Assembly: GCF_900115045.1 (NCBI RefSeq)
Contig: NZ_FOVC01000001.1
Location: 124,001 to 188,000, forward strand
Origin: Izhakiella capsodis
Lineage (GTDB): Bacteria > Pseudomonadota > Gammaproteobacteria > Enterobacterales > Enterobacteriaceae
Direction: 5' to 3'
Length of the DNA stretch: 64,000 nucleotides
Below are positions 37,385 through 49,140 of this stretch, piece by piece; the stretch's first letter is position 1, and the number at the start of each line of letters is the position of its first letter. The notes below the pieces were generated by a model. That model did no database searches. It was not told the DNA's origin and saw only the letters and a list, made by a program, of their open reading frames with translations. The translations under genes and the position numbers were made by a program.

Positions 37385-38872
37385 ATGAGTAAAGAACAGT
37401 ATCTTACGCTGAGTAAAGCATCCGGCCCGAACAGCAATGGTCGTACGGAGCCATTTGTTAAAGTGATTGCTTGTATCGCCACGCTTGGCGGCCTGTTGTT
37501 TGGTTACGATACGGGTGTGATCTCCGGTGCGCTGCTGTTTATGGGGCCATCGCTGCACCTGACATCGTTCACCATGGGGCTGGTAACCAGTTCTCTCCTT
37601 TTTGGCGCGGCCTTTGGTGCGCTGTTATCGGGACATTTTGCCGCTGCACTGGGACGCAGAAAAATTATTCTGGCACTGGCAATTATTTTTGCTGTAGGCG
37701 CTTTAGGGACCGCTCTGGCTCCTGATGTGCAGTGGATGGTTTTCTTCCGTATGGTTCTCGGCCTTGCGGTGGGCGGTGCATCGGCTACGGTACCTATTTA
37801 CATCGCCGAAATCGCACCCGCTAATCGACGCGGGCAGCTGGTCACGATGCAGGAGTTAATGCTGGTTACCGGCCAACTGCTGGCTTACATTTCCAACGCC
37901 GGTTTCGATGCGCTCTGGGGGGGGGAGAACACCTGGCGCTGGATGCTGGCGGTAGCAACCCTACCTGCCGTTTTGCTGTGGTTTGGCATGCTGTATATGC
38001 CTGACACCCCGCGCTGGTACGCGATGAAAGGCCGACTGGCAGAGGCGCGTAAGGTGCTCGAACGCACCCGGGCGAAAGAAGACGTGGAGTGGGAACTGAC
38101 CGAAATAGAGGAAACGTTGCAGGACGATGAAGTAAAGGGTAAGCCGCATTTACGCGAAATAAAAAAACCCTGGCTACTGAAATTATTTTTTATCGGACTT
38201 GGCGTTGCAGTTATTCAGCAAACGTCAGGAGTCAACACCATAATGTATTACGCACCCACCATGCTGACCAGTCTTGGTATGAGCAACAATGCAGCGCTGG
38301 TAGCAACGATTGCAAATGGGGTTATTTCGGTGCTGATGACCTTTGTCGGTATCTGGATGATTGGGCGCATCGGCCGTCGACCTATAGTAATGATAGGCCA
38401 ATTTGGTTGTACCTTGAGCCTGCTGTTTATTGGCTGTATATGTTTTTTTATGCCCGTAGAGAGTGGCGGTGAGCCTGATATGCTGCATGGCTATCTGGTG
38501 CTGCTGGGAATGTTGTTATTCCTTAGCTTTCAGCAGGGTGCGCTATCGCCGGTCACCTGGCTGCTGCTCTCGGAAATATTTCCAACCCGGTTGCGTGGCA
38601 TATTTATGGGCGGCGCGATCTTCGCGCATTGGATCGCCAACTTCCTTATTTCCCTCTTTTTTCCGCTTATGCTCTCCAGTGTTGGTCTGGCAGGATCTTT
38701 CTTTATTTTTGCAGTTATCGGGCTATTAGGCGCGGTGTTTGTGGTGCTTTGTATACCAGAAACCCGGAATCGTTCTCTCGAACAGGTAGAACACTATTTG
38801 CACGAGTGGCTGAGCGACGGGGGTGTGTCCAAAAAAAAGGTGTTGTCCGGGCATAAGGCTGAAACGCTTTAA
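37385..38872 (+). CDS. Sugar-porter family MFS transporter (GalP/AraE/IolT-like)
   Basis: The 495-residue product is a sugar:H+ symporter by family. It shows GGLLFGYDTGVISGALLF at helix 1, GRRKIILALAIIFAVGAL after helix 2, PIYIAEIAPANRRGQLVTMQ, MPDTPRWYAMKGRLAEA (the PESPR position), QQTSGVNTIMYYAPTM in helix 7 with the sugar-binding QQ-N pattern, and PETRNRSLEQVE at the end. The exact sugar cannot be read; myo-inositol, galactose, xylose and arabinose carriers are all near. I start at 37385 (MSKEQYL) after GGGATAT. Confidence 0.85.
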   Translation: MSKEQYLTLSKASGPNSNGRTEPFVKVIACIATLGGLLFGYDTGVISGALLFMGPSLHLTSFTMGLVTSSLLFGAAFGALLSGHFAAALGRRKIILALAIIFAVGALGTALAPDVQWMVFFRMVLGLAVGGASATVPIYIAEIAPANRRGQLVTMQELMLVTGQLLAYISNAGFDALWGGENTWRWMLAVATLPAVLLWFGMLYMPDTPRWYAMKGRLAEARKVLERTRAKEDVEWELTEIEETLQDDEVKGKPHLREIKKPWLLKLFFIGLGVAVIQQTSGVNTIMYYAPTMLTSLGMSNNAALVATIANGVISVLMTFVGIWMIGRIGRRPIVMIGQFGCTLSLLFIGCICFFMPVESGGEPDMLHGYLVLLGMLLFLSFQQGALSPVTWLLLSEIFPTRLRGIFMGGAIFAHWIANFLISLFFPLMLSSVGLAGSFFIFAVIGLLGAVFVVLCIPETRNRSLEQVEHYLHEWLSDGGVSKKKVLSGHKAETL

Positions 38873-38893
38873 CGAAAGGGCAGGCTGAGCTAT

Positions 38894-38919
38894 AAAAGGA
38901 ACCTGCGGGTTCCTTTTTT
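38894..38919 (+). terminator. Rho-independent terminator of the sugar-porter gene
   Basis: AAAAGGAACC, loop TGCG, GGTTCCTTTTTT: a perfect six-base stem with a T-run, about 22 bases after the stop codon. Confidence 0.9.
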
Positions 38920-39094
38920 GTGCCTGAGCACAGGGACTTAACTGTCATGCATGACAATTTGATCATCGCGCTTTAGCGTTGCGTGGCCGATCAGTATTGT
39001 CCGGCTGAAAAACGTTGTTAAGTGCAGGCGATCCCGGTGCTGCACTATGGCATAATGTGCTCAAATTCACACATTCAATAATTAAGGCAATTTT

Positions 39095-40687
39095 GTGCTG
39101 GTTTCCAACAACGTCACCATGCAATTCGGCAGCAAGCCGCTTTTCGAAAATATCTCCGTTAAATTTGGCGGCGGTAACCGCTACGGCCTGATAGGCGCAA
39201 ACGGGAGCGGTAAATCCACCTTTATGAAAATACTGGGCGGTGATTTACCGCCCACCAACGGCAACGTTTCGCTCGACCCCAATGAGCGTATCGGTAAACT
39301 GCGACAGGACCAGTTTGCTTTTGAACGATTCAGCGTGCTGGACACGGTAATCATGGGCCACGCAGAGCTTTGGCAAGTTAAGCAGGAGCGCGATCGAATC
39401 TATGCTCTACCGGAAATGAGCGAAGAGGATGGTTATCAGGTGGCCGACCTTGAAGTGAAATACGGCGAAATGGACGGTTATACCGCCGAGGCTCGCGCGG
39501 GTGAGCTGCTGCTCGGTGTGGGTATCCCACAGGAACAGCATTACGGCCCAATGAGCGAAGTTGCGCCGGGTTGGAAACTGCGCGTCCTGCTGGCTCAGGC
39601 CCTGTTTTCCGATCCGGATATTTTGCTGCTGGATGAACCGACCAATAACCTGGATATCGACACCATCCGTTGGCTGGAAAATGTGCTCAATGAGCGTGAC
39701 AGTACCATGATCATTATTTCGCACGATCGCCACTTTTTAAATATGGTTTGCACCCACATGGCTGATCTTGATTACGGTGAGCTGCGGGTTTACCCGGGTA
39801 ACTACGATGAATATATGACGGCGGCGACCCAGTCTCGGGAACGCTTACTGTCTGATAATGCAAAGAAGAAGGCGCAGATTGCCGAATTGCAGTCATTTGT
39901 CAGCCGCTTTAGCGCCAATGCATCGAAGTCACGTCAGGCGACGTCGCGTGCTAAACAGATAGACAAAATTAAGCTGGATGAGGTTAAGGCCTCCAGTCGT
40001 CAGAATCCATTTATTCGTTTCGAGCAGGAAAAGAAGCTGTTTCGCAACGCGCTTGAAATTGAAGGGCTGACCAAAGGTTTTGAACAGGGGCCGCTGTTCA
40101 ACGATGTCAACCTGTTGCTGGAAGTCGGTGAGAAGCTGGCGATACTGGGCGCTAACGGCATCGGTAAAACCACCCTGCTAAAAACGCTGGTGGGTAACCT
40201 GACGCCGGAGAGCGGCAGCGTAAAATGGTCCGAAAATGCGCGCATTGGCTACTATGCCCAGGATCATGCGGAAGATTTTGATAACGACCTGACGGTTTTT
40301 GACTGGATGAGCCAGTGGAAACAGCAGGGTGACGATGAGCAGGCTGTGCGCGGCATACTGGGGCGTCTGCTGTTTGGCCAGGATGACATCAAAAAGCCAG
40401 CAAAGGTGCTGTCGGGTGGTGAGAAGGGCCGCATGCTGTTCGGTAAGCTGATGATGCAACGGCCGAACATTCTGATTATGGATGAGCCGACCAACCATCT
40501 GGATATGGAATCTATCGAGGCGCTTAATATGGCGCTGGAGTTGTTTGAGGGAACGCTTATTTTTGTCTCGCACGATCGCGAGTTTGTCAGCTCTCTGGCA
40601 AGCCGTGTCCTTGAAATAAGATCAAGCAGGATTATAGATTTCACTGGAAATTATGAAGACTATCTTCTAAGTCAAGACCTCGAATAA
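39095..40687 (+). CDS. ybiT: ABC-F family ATPase YbiT
   Basis: The 530-residue soluble protein has two ABC ATPase domains joined by a charged linker and no membrane part, so it acts on the ribosome like other ABC-F factors. Walker A motifs are GANGSGKST (domain 1) and GANGIGKTT (domain 2); signatures are APGWKLR and LSGGEKGR; Walker B sites read [11 protein letters not shown] and [11 protein letters not shown]. The GTG start at 39095 has AAGG upstream and agrees with the E. coli start MLVS. In E. coli ldtB lies between ybiR and ybiT; here the pump and sugar carrier do. Confidence 0.95.
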   Translation: MLVSNNVTMQFGSKPLFENISVKFGGGNRYGLIGANGSGKSTFMKILGGDLPPTNGNVSLDPNERIGKLRQDQFAFERFSVLDTVIMGHAELWQVKQERDRIYALPEMSEEDGYQVADLEVKYGEMDGYTAEARAGELLLGVGIPQEQHYGPMSEVAPGWKLRVLLAQALFSDPDILLLDEPTNNLDIDTIRWLENVLNERDSTMIIISHDRHFLNMVCTHMADLDYGELRVYPGNYDEYMTAATQSRERLLSDNAKKKAQIAELQSFVSRFSANASKSRQATSRAKQIDKIKLDEVKASSRQNPFIRFEQEKKLFRNALEIEGLTKGFEQGPLFNDVNLLLEVGEKLAILGANGIGKTTLLKTLVGNLTPESGSVKWSENARIGYYAQDHAEDFDNDLTVFDWMSQWKQQGDDEQAVRGILGRLLFGQDDIKKPAKVLSGGEKGRMLFGKLMMQRPNILIMDEPTNHLDMESIEALNMALELFEGTLIFVSHDREFVSSLASRVLEIRSSRIIDFTGNYEDYLLSQDLE

Positions 40688-40939
40688 GCTTTTTTACCTT
40701 ATTCAGTGTGCCATTTTTTTCGCGCCGTTCTCACTGGAGCGGTGCCAAAAACCTGACGACTTACCTCTGTTCTGACGCCTTATCATTCTATTTAAGCGCC
40801 ACGGCATACTTATGCAAAATAGGTATTGCATTTTCATTCAGCTCTGTAATAAATTTCATCGGAATCACTAATATTAATTTTTCTTATTTTATTGGTGACT
40901 GATGATTAAATTCGGAACTTGTTAAAAAAAGGAGTGAAA

Positions 40940-41998
40940 ATGATTAGCCGAAGGGATATCTGTAAATCGGTTATATTAACTTCTGTTGCCGGCGCGGCCA
41001 GTCTTTATGGCAGGTCATCGGCGGCAGCGGCTAATGCCGGAGTCATTAGCGGTAAAAAACCAATATCATTATCCAGTGAAGATTATCCTCGCGATTTGAT
41101 TGGCTATGCCGGCCACTATCCAGAATTCCGCTGGCCGGGTAATGCCAAAATTGCCGTACAATTCGTTCTGAATTATGAAGAGGGCTCGGAACAGCACGTC
41201 TATCACGGTGATGAAGGCTCTGAGCGTTTCCTGTCGGAGATAATTGGTGCTGAAAGCTATCCGGATGTACATATGTCGATGGATTCAATTTATGAATACG
41301 GTTCACGTGCAGGTTTCTGGCGCATTCATAATGAATTCCAGAAACGAAAGCTGCCGCTTTCTGTATTTGGCGTAGCGATGGCATTAGCTCGAAACCCTGA
41401 CGTTGTCGCGGCAATTAAAAAGGCCGACTACGACGTTGTCAGCCACGGCTGGCGCTGGATCCATTATCAGAACAAAGAGCAGGAGCTGGAAAAGGCGCAT
41501 CTGGAAAAGGCTATTGAGTTACAAACTCAGCTTTTTGGTAAGCCGCCCACCGGCTGGTATACCGGACGCGACAGCCCCAATACCCGGCGGCTGATCGTTG
41601 AAAACGGGGGATTCCAGTATGACAGCGACAATTATGGTGATGATCTTCCTTTCTGGACCGAAGTTGAATGCAGCAATAAACAGATAAAACCGCATTTGAT
41701 TATTCCCTATACGCTCGACAGTAACGATATGCGTTTTGCTACTGCACAAGGTTTTAATACCGCCGAGCAGTTTTTCACTTATTTAAAAGATAGTTTCGAT
41801 GTGCTGTATGCTGAAGGTCAGACGCATCCAAAAATGCTATCGATCGGCATGCATTGCCGCCTGCTTGGGCGTCCCGGACGATTTATGGGGCTGGTTCGCT
41901 TTCTTGATTATATTCAGCAAAAGAACGATGTCTGGATCTGTACCCGACAAAATATTGCTGACTTCTGGTTGAAGAATTTCCCTTATAAAAAAGCCTGA
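40940..41998 (+). CDS. Tat-exported polysaccharide deacetylase (PuuE/allantoinase-like)
   Basis: The 352-residue product starts MISRRDICKSVILTSVAGAA, a twin-arginine signal (SRRDICK) with a likely cut after an AxA near residue 28. The rest is a NodB-type metal-dependent deacetylase of the PuuE branch: FVLNYEEGSEQHV, SHGWRWIHYQN, TGRDSPNTRRLIVENGGFQY, DDLPFW and SIGMHCRLLGRPGRF. Relatives act as cofactor-independent allantoinases or amidohydrolases in the cytosol, whereas this one should work in the periplasm. AAGGAG precedes the ATG at 40940. There is no purine-degradation gene nearby, so the substrate is open. Confidence 0.8.
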   Translation: MISRRDICKSVILTSVAGAASLYGRSSAAAANAGVISGKKPISLSSEDYPRDLIGYAGHYPEFRWPGNAKIAVQFVLNYEEGSEQHVYHGDEGSERFLSEIIGAESYPDVHMSMDSIYEYGSRAGFWRIHNEFQKRKLPLSVFGVAMALARNPDVVAAIKKADYDVVSHGWRWIHYQNKEQELEKAHLEKAIELQTQLFGKPPTGWYTGRDSPNTRRLIVENGGFQYDSDNYGDDLPFWTEVECSNKQIKPHLIIPYTLDSNDMRFATAQGFNTAEQFFTYLKDSFDVLYAEGQTHPKMLSIGMHCRLLGRPGRFMGLVRFLDYIQQKNDVWICTRQNIADFWLKNFPYKKA

Positions 41999-42276
41999 TA
42001 ACGGCTACCGGGTTATTTAGCCCGGCGACGTATTGACGGGGGGCAACCAAAACGATGCCACCCGTTTTTTTACAAAACTATTGATCGATTATTTTCTCTG
42101 GCAACGGGCCTTTCATAATCCTGTCAGGGGACCATCAGGTTTTCATCATTCCGCAGGGAGTATATGGGATCCTGTCCTTTCACATGACGTCCAGCACCAG
42201 CGATTGCAGAACGCGGTTCAGCGCCGTTAGCCGATCGGAGGCGCGGTTAGGTTATGGGATTTTACGGACTTAGGCC

Positions 42277-43032
42277 TCAGGATTGTCCACAGATCTCGCA
42301 TTGAGGATCTTTTTTTAACCTCAACTGGCGAAACTGCAGTGTCATTGCATCATAAAGTAACAGCTTACCAGCGACCTGCTCGCCGTAATTGCTTAGCAGA
42401 CGGATAGCTTCCATTGCCTGCAGCGCGCCAATTATGCCGACCAGCGGTGCCATCACGCCAGTTTCAGCGCAGCTTAATAGCTGCTCACCAAACAGGCGGC
42501 TCATACAGCGATAGCACGGTTCCTCTTGCTGCCAGTTGTAAACGCTAATCTGTCCTTCCATCCGGATGGCCGCGCCGGATATCAACGGCAGGCGTTGGGC
42601 ATAGCATAGCCGGTTCAACTGCTCGCGTGTGCCGAGATTATCGCTGCAATCAAGCACCAATTGCTGATGCTGCAACAGCTCAGCCATCTGGTCATCATCC
42701 AGCCGGGCGTCGATAGCGCTCAGCGTGACCAGAGGATTGAGCGCAGCCAGTCGCTGACGGGCTGAATTAACCTTTGCTTCCCCAATTGTTGCTTCGCTGT
42801 GCAGTACCTGTCGTTGCAGGTTAGACAGCGAAACGCGATCAAAATCGAGCAGCGTCAGGTGACCGATGCCGGCACTCGCCAGATACTGAGCGGCGGCACA
42901 GCCGAGGCCGCCTAACCCAACCACCAGCACTTGGCTTGCTTTTAACGCTTCCTGTCCGTTGAAATCGAAGCCGCGCAGCATGATTTGACGGTTATAGCGC
43001 AGCAACTCTTCATTGCTCAGTGCCTGCGACAT
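42277..43032 (-). CDS. moeB: Molybdopterin-synthase adenylyltransferase MoeB
   Basis: This 251-residue E1-like enzyme adenylates the C terminus of MoaD so that it can be charged with sulfur for molybdopterin synthesis. It has the nucleotide loop VVGLGGLGCAAAQYLASAGI, the Arg finger block RYNRQIMLRGFDFNGQEAL, and two zinc-binding pairs CYRC and CEIC. Its ATG follows the moeA stop with no gap (TGA then ATG), which suggests translational coupling in the order moeA-moeB, as in E. coli. Confidence 0.95.
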   Translation of the reverse strand: MSQALSNEELLRYNRQIMLRGFDFNGQEALKASQVLVVGLGGLGCAAAQYLASAGIGHLTLLDFDRVSLSNLQRQVLHSEATIGEAKVNSARQRLAALNPLVTLSAIDARLDDDQMAELLQHQQLVLDCSDNLGTREQLNRLCYAQRLPLISGAAIRMEGQISVYNWQQEEPCYRCMSRLFGEQLLSCAETGVMAPLVGIIGALQAMEAIRLLSNYGEQVAGKLLLYDAMTLQFRQLRLKKDPQCEICGQS

Positions 43033-44268
43033 TCATCCCTCCAGCAATCTGTTAAACGGCTCGACTTCAACCCATTCTCCCGGCTGAACATGGCTCCGCT
43101 GACATTCAAGAACAATAAAGCAGTTAGCCTGACTGAAAGAACTGAAAATATGCGAGCCCTGGGCGCCCGTACTCCGCACCTCCAGCTCGCCCTGCTCATT
43201 GCGTGTAAGAATGCCACGCTGAAAATCGAGACGACCAGCGGATTTCTTAAGCGGGCTGAGGGTGCGGACACGCAGGCGCTGTGGCAGCGCAGCGCCTTGC
43301 TGACCGCTGAGTTTTGCCAGCAGCGGCTGTACCAGCTGATAGAAGGTGACGGCGGCGGAAACCGGGTTGCCAGGCAATCCACAAAACCAACTGTGCTGCA
43401 GGCGACCAAAGGCGAAAGGCTTACCGGGCTTAATCGCTAACTTCCAGAAGGTAATTTCGCCCAGCTCTTCCAGCATGGCTTTGGTGTAATCGGCTTCCCC
43501 CACCGAAACGCCACCGGTACTGATGACCACATCAGCTTCACTGTCAGCCCGCAGAAAGGCATTGCGCAGTGCGTCCGGGTCGTCGCGGATAATGCCAAGA
43601 TCGATAACCGCGCAGCCGAGCTTGTTCAGCATCAGGCTAACGGTCAGACGGTTGGTATCGTAAATCTGTCCCTCAGCCAGCGGCTGGCCGGGAAGGCACA
43701 GCTCGTCACCGGTAGAAAACAGTGCCACTTTCAGCGGGCGTAATACCTCGACGTCAGAAATGCCAAGCGAGGCCAGCAGCGGCAGCTCGGCAGCACCAAG
43801 TTTTACGCCTGAGTTCAGTACTCTGTCGCCCAAGCGTATATCCTCTCCTGGCAGGCGGATATGCTGTCCGCTTTTCACCGGCGCGGTGAAGCGAACCGCA
43901 TTGCCCTGGGGCTGTACCTCCTCCTGCATTACCACTGCATCAGCTCCGGAGGGCAGTGGCGCACCGGTCATGATACGGATGCAGCTGCCTGGCGGCCATT
44001 CACCATGCCAGGGGTTACCGGCGAAGGCTTTACCGGCAATGTATAGCGTGTCGTTCGCGGCGAGGTCGGCGATACGCACCGCGTAACCATCCATAGCGGC
44101 ATTGGCGAAAGGGGGGACGTTTACCGGGGAAATCACCGGGATGGCGGTAATCAGCCCGGCGGCGGCGCCTAATGCAACGCGCTGTCGTTGCGTGATCGGT
44201 GTCAGGCGCGCCAGCATGGTATTGAGCGCCTCGTCGAGCGAAATAAGCCCCGCAGTAAAACTTTCCAT
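43033..44268 (-). CDS. moeA: Molybdopterin molybdotransferase MoeA
   Basis: The 411-residue product inserts molybdate into adenylylated molybdopterin. It shows [14 protein letters not shown], the [20 protein letters not shown] block, [14 protein letters not shown] and the [14 protein letters not shown] motif with the catalytic Asp/Ser region, plus KPGKPFAFG and [18 protein letters not shown] lies five bases before the ATG at 44268; the frame runs seven codons farther upstream without family support. It is divergent from iaaA with a 446-base gap. Confidence 0.95.
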   Translation of the reverse strand: MESFTAGLISLDEALNTMLARLTPITQRQRVALGAAAGLITAIPVISPVNVPPFANAAMDGYAVRIADLAANDTLYIAGKAFAGNPWHGEWPPGSCIRIMTGAPLPSGADAVVMQEEVQPQGNAVRFTAPVKSGQHIRLPGEDIRLGDRVLNSGVKLGAAELPLLASLGISDVEVLRPLKVALFSTGDELCLPGQPLAEGQIYDTNRLTVSLMLNKLGCAVIDLGIIRDDPDALRNAFLRADSEADVVISTGGVSVGEADYTKAMLEELGEITFWKLAIKPGKPFAFGRLQHSWFCGLPGNPVSAAVTFYQLVQPLLAKLSGQQGAALPQRLRVRTLSPLKKSAGRLDFQRGILTRNEQGELEVRSTGAQGSHIFSSFSQANCFIVLECQRSHVQPGEWVEVEPFNRLLEG

Positions 44269-44714
44269 TTTTTCTCCAGATCTATCCACAAGATGTTGCC
44301 GTAACAGTATATCGACCTATTATCACCTGAATCCTGCCGCTGATTGAAGCAGAACAAACGTTTTACGCTTCCCGGGTATAACGCTGATTAAAAACAGGGC
44401 GATTTTCTGAAAATGATGGGCTTTGCGGCCAGCTACGTTCACGTCGCATGACGCGGTGTTTGCCGGTCGCTTCAGGCTGAGTGATACACCAGCACGGGTT
44501 CTGTTGCTCATACGCACATGATCGGCGCTAACTATTAGCTATAATTTAAAACCAATTGTTATTATCAGCGGCCAAACTTTATCCTTTACATCGTTTCGTC
44601 GCCTACTTATAGTCGAAAATCACACGAATACGAATGAAAGTAATCTAACCCAGTGTTTTAAAAACGATTTAGCGTCTGCCTGGGCTGGCTTTTATCAAAC
44701 GGGACCATCGGAAA
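44269..44714. promoter_or_regulatory. Divergent promoter region moeA/iaaA
   Basis: No gene is visible in these 446 bases. Promoters for moeAB (leftward) and for iaaA-gsiABCD (rightward) should be here. A half-site-like AATCACACGAATA near 44620 is not enough to call a regulator site. Confidence 0.4.
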
Positions 44715-45671
44715 ATGTGTAACGCAGTCATTGCTATTCACGGTGGCGCGGGAGCGATCGCCCAGGCAAGCCTAAGTGTGCAAAAAGAAAAGCAATATTT
44801 TGCCGCGCTGCGCAAGATAGTCAGTGCCGGGCAACGCCTGCTTGCCGGAGGGGGAAGTGCGCTGGATGCCGTCACCCAGGCGGTGCGCTTGTTAGAAGAG
44901 TGTCCACTCTTCAATGCCGGGAAAGGCGCAGTTTTTACCCATGCGGGCGACCATGAACTGGACGCCAGCATCATGGATGGTTTTTCGCTGCAAGCTGGCG
45001 CTGTAGCTGGCGTTAAGCATATTCGTAATCCGATACTGGCGGCACGCGCCATCCTTGAACATTCGCCACACGTTATGTTAACCGGCGATGGGGCTGAAGA
45101 CTTTGCGGAACAGCAAAGATTAGAGCGGGTTGAAAATGAGTTCTTCTCCACCCCTGAGCGTTTTGCACAGCTTAAACTGGCACGACAACGCGGCGAGATG
45201 CTGCTGGATCATGGCGGTGCAGCGGCAGGTGGCGTGCAGTTTATGCCGCCAGACCAAAAATTTGGCACCGTGGGGGCCGTTGCTCTGGACCAGCTCGGCA
45301 ATCTGGCTGCGGCAACGTCAACCGGCGGTATAACTAATAAGCACGCAGGACGAGTGGGTGATTCACCGATCATCGGTGCGGGTTGCTATGCAAATAATGC
45401 CAGCGTAGCGGTTTCCTGTACCGGTAGCGGTGAGGTATTTATGCGAACCCTGGCGGCTTATGACATCGCTGCGTTGGTTACTTACAGCAACCTTTCATTG
45501 CAGGAAGCCTGTCAGAAGGTGGTGATGGAAAAAATTCCGCAGCTGGGTGGCAGTGGCGGTCTGGTAGCAGTGGATCGGTTGGGTAACGTGGCGCTGCCGT
45601 TCAACAGTGAGGGGATGTACCGTGGCTACGGTTATATCGGCGATGCGCCTGACGTCGGTATTTATCGCTGA
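44715..45671 (+). CDS. iaaA: Isoaspartyl peptidase / L-asparaginase IaaA (N-terminal nucleophile)
   Basis: The 318-residue precursor cleaves itself before Thr185 in [10 protein letters not shown] to give alpha and beta chains; the free Thr is the nucleophile. It hydrolyses isoaspartyl dipeptides and asparagine. Other family marks are IHGGAGAIA at the start, [20 protein letters not shown], and [27 protein letters not shown] loops in the beta chain. The gsiA gene starts 23 bases after its stop, matching the E. coli iaaA-gsiABCD operon. Confidence 0.95.
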   Translation: MCNAVIAIHGGAGAIAQASLSVQKEKQYFAALRKIVSAGQRLLAGGGSALDAVTQAVRLLEECPLFNAGKGAVFTHAGDHELDASIMDGFSLQAGAVAGVKHIRNPILAARAILEHSPHVMLTGDGAEDFAEQQRLERVENEFFSTPERFAQLKLARQRGEMLLDHGGAAAGGVQFMPPDQKFGTVGAVALDQLGNLAAATSTGGITNKHAGRVGDSPIIGAGCYANNASVAVSCTGSGEVFMRTLAAYDIAALVTYSNLSLQEACQKVVMEKIPQLGGSGGLVAVDRLGNVALPFNSEGMYRGYGYIGDAPDVGIYR

Positions 45672-45694
45672 TCGATGTAATGCAAGGAGACGGC

Positions 45695-47560
45695 ATGATG
45701 GAAAATCCCCCGGCGCTGATGGCGAGCGATCAGGTTCTGGTGGTACGTAATCTTAACGTCAGTTTTCAGCGCGAAGGCGAACATATTCAGGCGGTAAAAA
45801 ATATATCGCTCTCCGTACGGCGCGGAGAGACGCTGGCAATTGTCGGCGAGTCTGGTTCAGGTAAGTCCGTGACCTCGCTGGCTCTGATGCGCCTGGTCGA
45901 GCAGGGTGGGGGCGTCATTGACGGTGGTGAGATGTGGCTGCGGCGGCGTGACGGCAGCATAGTGGATCTGGCCAGCGCCCCTCAGCGGGCACTGCGTACT
46001 GTGCGTGGTGCGGATATGGCGATGATTTTTCAGGAGCCAATGACCTCGCTTAATCCGGTCTTTCCGGTCGGAGAGCAGATCGCAGAATCGATTCGTTTGC
46101 ACCAGCGCAAGGGGCACCACGAGGCGCGTCAGGAGGTGCTGCGATTGTTGGAGCGGGTCCGAATTCCCGATGTCCACAGCGTACTAAATCGTTATCCCCA
46201 TCAGCTTTCCGGTGGGATGCGCCAGCGGGTGATGATTGCTATGGCGCTCTCCTGTCGTCCCGCCCTGCTGATTGCCGATGAGCCGACGACCGCGCTGGAT
46301 GTGACCATTCAGGCGCAAATTTTGTCGTTGATCCGCTTGCTACAAAAAGAGATGAATATGGGGGTGATTTTTATTACCCATGATATGGGCGTGGTTGCTG
46401 AAATGGCAGATCGGGTTCAGGTGATGTACCGTGGCGAAACGGTGGAAAGTGGCGAGGTTGAACAGATTTTTAACGCGCCGCATCAGAGCTATACCCGCGC
46501 ACTGCTGGCGGCGGTACCCCGGTTGGGCGCTATGCGTGGCAGGCCATTCCCATTGAAATTTCCGTTACTCGACGGGTCGCAATCCACACAAACAGAACAG
46601 GATACTGTCGATCTGCAGGCAGCGCCGGTGTTGCAGGTTCGCGACCTGATCACCCGTTTCGATCTACGTAGTGGGTTACTGAATCGCGTCACTCGCCGGG
46701 TGCATGCGGTTGAAAAGGTCAGTTTTGATTTAATGCCGGGTGAAACCCTGGCGCTGGTCGGGGAGTCGGGCTGCGGAAAATCGACCACCGGACGGTCGTT
46801 GTTAAGGCTGGTCGAAAATCAGGGGGGCAGCATTACTTTTAACGGTCAGCGAATTGATAATCTGAGAGGTCCGGCCCTGGCGCACCTGCGGCGCGATATT
46901 CAGTTTATTTTTCAGGATCCCTACGCCTCGCTCGACCCACGTCTGACCGTGGGTTTTTCGATCATGGAGCCACTGCTGGTGCATGGCATTGCCGGTGGGG
47001 CAGAGGCTGAAGCGCGGGTTGCCAGCCTGTTGGAACGCGTAGGTTTACAGCCAGAGCACGCCCGGCGTTATCCGCACGAGTTTTCCGGTGGTCAGCGTCA
47101 GCGCATCTGTATTGCCCGTGCGCTGGCATCTAATCCTAAGGTCGTTATTGCCGATGAAGCAGTGTCGGCGCTGGATGTCTCGATTCAGGCTCAGATTGTC
47201 AATCTGATGCTGGATCTGCAGCGGGAATGTGGCATTGCTTTTTTATTTATTTCGCACGACATGGCCGTGGTAGAGCGCATCAGCCATCGGGTGGCCGTGA
47301 TGTATCTGGGACAAATCGTTGAAATTGGCCCGCGTCAGGCGGTGTTTGAACACCCTCAGCATCCTTACACTCGCAAGCTGATGTTGGCGGTGCCGGTGGC
47401 CGATCCGCAAGCGCAGCATCGGGAAAGACCGCTGTTGGTGGAGAAAATTTCAAGCGCCGTTCATCCGCTCGGTGAAGAGCCTGAAAGCGCACAACTGATG
47501 GAGGTGTCACCGGGCCATTTTGTCGCCCGCTACGACTCTGACTCACAGTTGGCAAAATAA
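45695..47560 (+). CDS. gsiA: Glutathione ABC importer, ATP-binding subunit GsiA
   Basis: This 621-residue protein fuses two ABC ATPase domains. Domain 1 has [27 protein letters not shown] and [13 protein letters not shown]; domain 2 has [27 protein letters not shown] and [13 protein letters not shown] (Glu-Ala in place of Glu-Pro). Each is followed by the oligopeptide-family C-terminal extension. It powers glutathione uptake with GsiBCD. I start at 45695, six bases after AAGGAGA, and not at the in-frame ATG 15 bases earlier, which overlaps that site. Confidence 0.94.
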   Translation: MMENPPALMASDQVLVVRNLNVSFQREGEHIQAVKNISLSVRRGETLAIVGESGSGKSVTSLALMRLVEQGGGVIDGGEMWLRRRDGSIVDLASAPQRALRTVRGADMAMIFQEPMTSLNPVFPVGEQIAESIRLHQRKGHHEARQEVLRLLERVRIPDVHSVLNRYPHQLSGGMRQRVMIAMALSCRPALLIADEPTTALDVTIQAQILSLIRLLQKEMNMGVIFITHDMGVVAEMADRVQVMYRGETVESGEVEQIFNAPHQSYTRALLAAVPRLGAMRGRPFPLKFPLLDGSQSTQTEQDTVDLQAAPVLQVRDLITRFDLRSGLLNRVTRRVHAVEKVSFDLMPGETLALVGESGCGKSTTGRSLLRLVENQGGSITFNGQRIDNLRGPALAHLRRDIQFIFQDPYASLDPRLTVGFSIMEPLLVHGIAGGAEAEARVASLLERVGLQPEHARRYPHEFSGGQRQRICIARALASNPKVVIADEAVSALDVSIQAQIVNLMLDLQRECGIAFLFISHDMAVVERISHRVAVMYLGQIVEIGPRQAVFEHPQHPYTRKLMLAVPVADPQAQHRERPLLVEKISSAVHPLGEEPESAQLMEVSPGHFVARYDSDSQLAK

Positions 47561-47598
47561 TTGACGAAAAAGACCGGGACCACAGGAGAATAAACATA

Positions 47599-49134
47599 AT
47601 GATTAAAGCATCACATAACTGGTTGTTGACGGCCGGGTTACTGAGTAGTGTTGCAGCAGTACCCGCCTGGGCGGCGAAGGATATCACCGTTGCGGTGGGA
47701 TCAAACTTCACTACCCTGGACCCCTATGACGCAAACGATACTCTGTCACAGGCTGTTGCGAAATCGTTCTACGAAGGCTTGTTTGGCTTCGATAAGAACA
47801 TGAAGCTGAAAAACGTACTGGCGGAAAGCTACCAGGTCAGCCCCGATGGACTGACCTACACGATTAAACTGCGTCCCGGTGTGAAGTTTCAGGACGGTAG
47901 CGACTTCAATGCTGAGGCGGTCAAAGTGAACCTCGATCGCGCCAGCAATCCTGAGAATCATCTTAAGCGTTACAATCTGTTCGACGCGGTGGCAAAAACG
48001 GAGGCGCTGGACGCTCATACCGTGAAGATTACGCTCAGCCAGCCATTCTCAGCCTTCATCAATACCCTCGCCAGTCCGGCTGCTGCAATGATTTCACCGA
48101 CAGCACTGAAAAAATATGGTAAGGATATTGGTTTCCACCCGGTCGGTACCGGACCTTATCAGTTTGATGCCTGGAATCAGACCGATTTCGTGAAGGTGAA
48201 AAAATTCAGTGACTACTGGCACAAAGGCTATCCTAAGCTGGATAGCATTACCTGGCGGCCGGTAGTCGATAATAATACCCGTGCTGCAATGTTGCAGACC
48301 GGTGAAGCGACCTTCGCTTTCCCTATTCCTTACGAACAGGCCGTGCTGCTTGAGAAAAGCAATAAGGTCGATCTGGTTGCCACGCCGTCTATCATGCAGC
48401 GCTATATCAGCCTGAACGTGACCAGGAAGCCGTTTGATAATCCTAAGGTGCGTGAGGCGCTTGAATATGCCATTAATCGTCAGGCGCTGGTGAAAGTGGC
48501 ATTTGCTGGCTATGCCTCCCCTGCAACCGGTATTGTGCCGCCAGCAATTCAGTTTTCCCGCAGTTATCCTGCGATTCAGTACAACCCTGCCAGAGCGCGT
48601 GAACTGTTAAAAGAAGCGGGTTTTCCTGACGGTTTTACGACCACGCTGTGGTCATCACATAATCACAGTACGGCACAAAAAGTATTGCAATTCACCCAAC
48701 AACAGTTGGCTCAGGTAGGTATTAAAGTGCAAGTACGGGCAATGGATGCGGGCCTGCGCTCAGCAGAGGTTGAAGGCAAGGGGCAAAAAGAAAGCGATGT
48801 CCGCATGTTTTATACCGGCTGGTCGGCTTCTACTGGTGAAGCAAACTGGGCGTTGACACCGTTGTTTGCCACCACCTCCTGGCCACCGGCAATTTTTAAC
48901 ACGGCATTTTACAGTAATAAGCAGGTAGATCAGGATCTCGAAGACGCATTAAAGACAACCGACAACGAGAAAAAAGCCGCGCTGTATAAAGATGCGCAGG
49001 ATCGCATCTGGAATGATCATCCGTGGATCCCGCTGGTTGTTGAGAAGCTGGTTTCGGCAAAAAGTAAAAATCTGAGCGGATTTTACGTAATGCCAGATAC
49101 CGCTTTCAGTTTTGACGAGGCCGATCTGAAATAA
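47599..49134 (+). CDS. gsiB: Glutathione-binding periplasmic protein GsiB
   Basis: The 511-residue product is a family 5 solute-binding protein. A signal peptide ([20 protein letters not shown], cut after AWA) sends it to the periplasm. Family marks include [39 protein letters not shown] and [13 protein letters not shown]. It catches glutathione and hands it to GsiCD. AGGAG lies upstream of the ATG. A strong hairpin lies between this gene and gsiC. Confidence 0.95.
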   Translation: MIKASHNWLLTAGLLSSVAAVPAWAAKDITVAVGSNFTTLDPYDANDTLSQAVAKSFYEGLFGFDKNMKLKNVLAESYQVSPDGLTYTIKLRPGVKFQDGSDFNAEAVKVNLDRASNPENHLKRYNLFDAVAKTEALDAHTVKITLSQPFSAFINTLASPAAAMISPTALKKYGKDIGFHPVGTGPYQFDAWNQTDFVKVKKFSDYWHKGYPKLDSITWRPVVDNNTRAAMLQTGEATFAFPIPYEQAVLLEKSNKVDLVATPSIMQRYISLNVTRKPFDNPKVREALEYAINRQALVKVAFAGYASPATGIVPPAIQFSRSYPAIQYNPARARELLKEAGFPDGFTTTLWSSHNHSTAQKVLQFTQQQLAQVGIKVQVRAMDAGLRSAEVEGKGQKESDVRMFYTGWSASTGEANWALTPLFATTSWPPAIFNTAFYSNKQVDQDLEDALKTTDNEKKAALYKDAQDRIWNDHPWIPLVVEKLVSAKSKNLSGFYVMPDTAFSFDEADLK

Positions 49135-49140
49135 GGTTGA

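Noticed and set aside
43861..44086. Plus-strand frames opposite moeA
   Set aside because: They overlap a full-length conserved moeA on the other strand and have no start signals.
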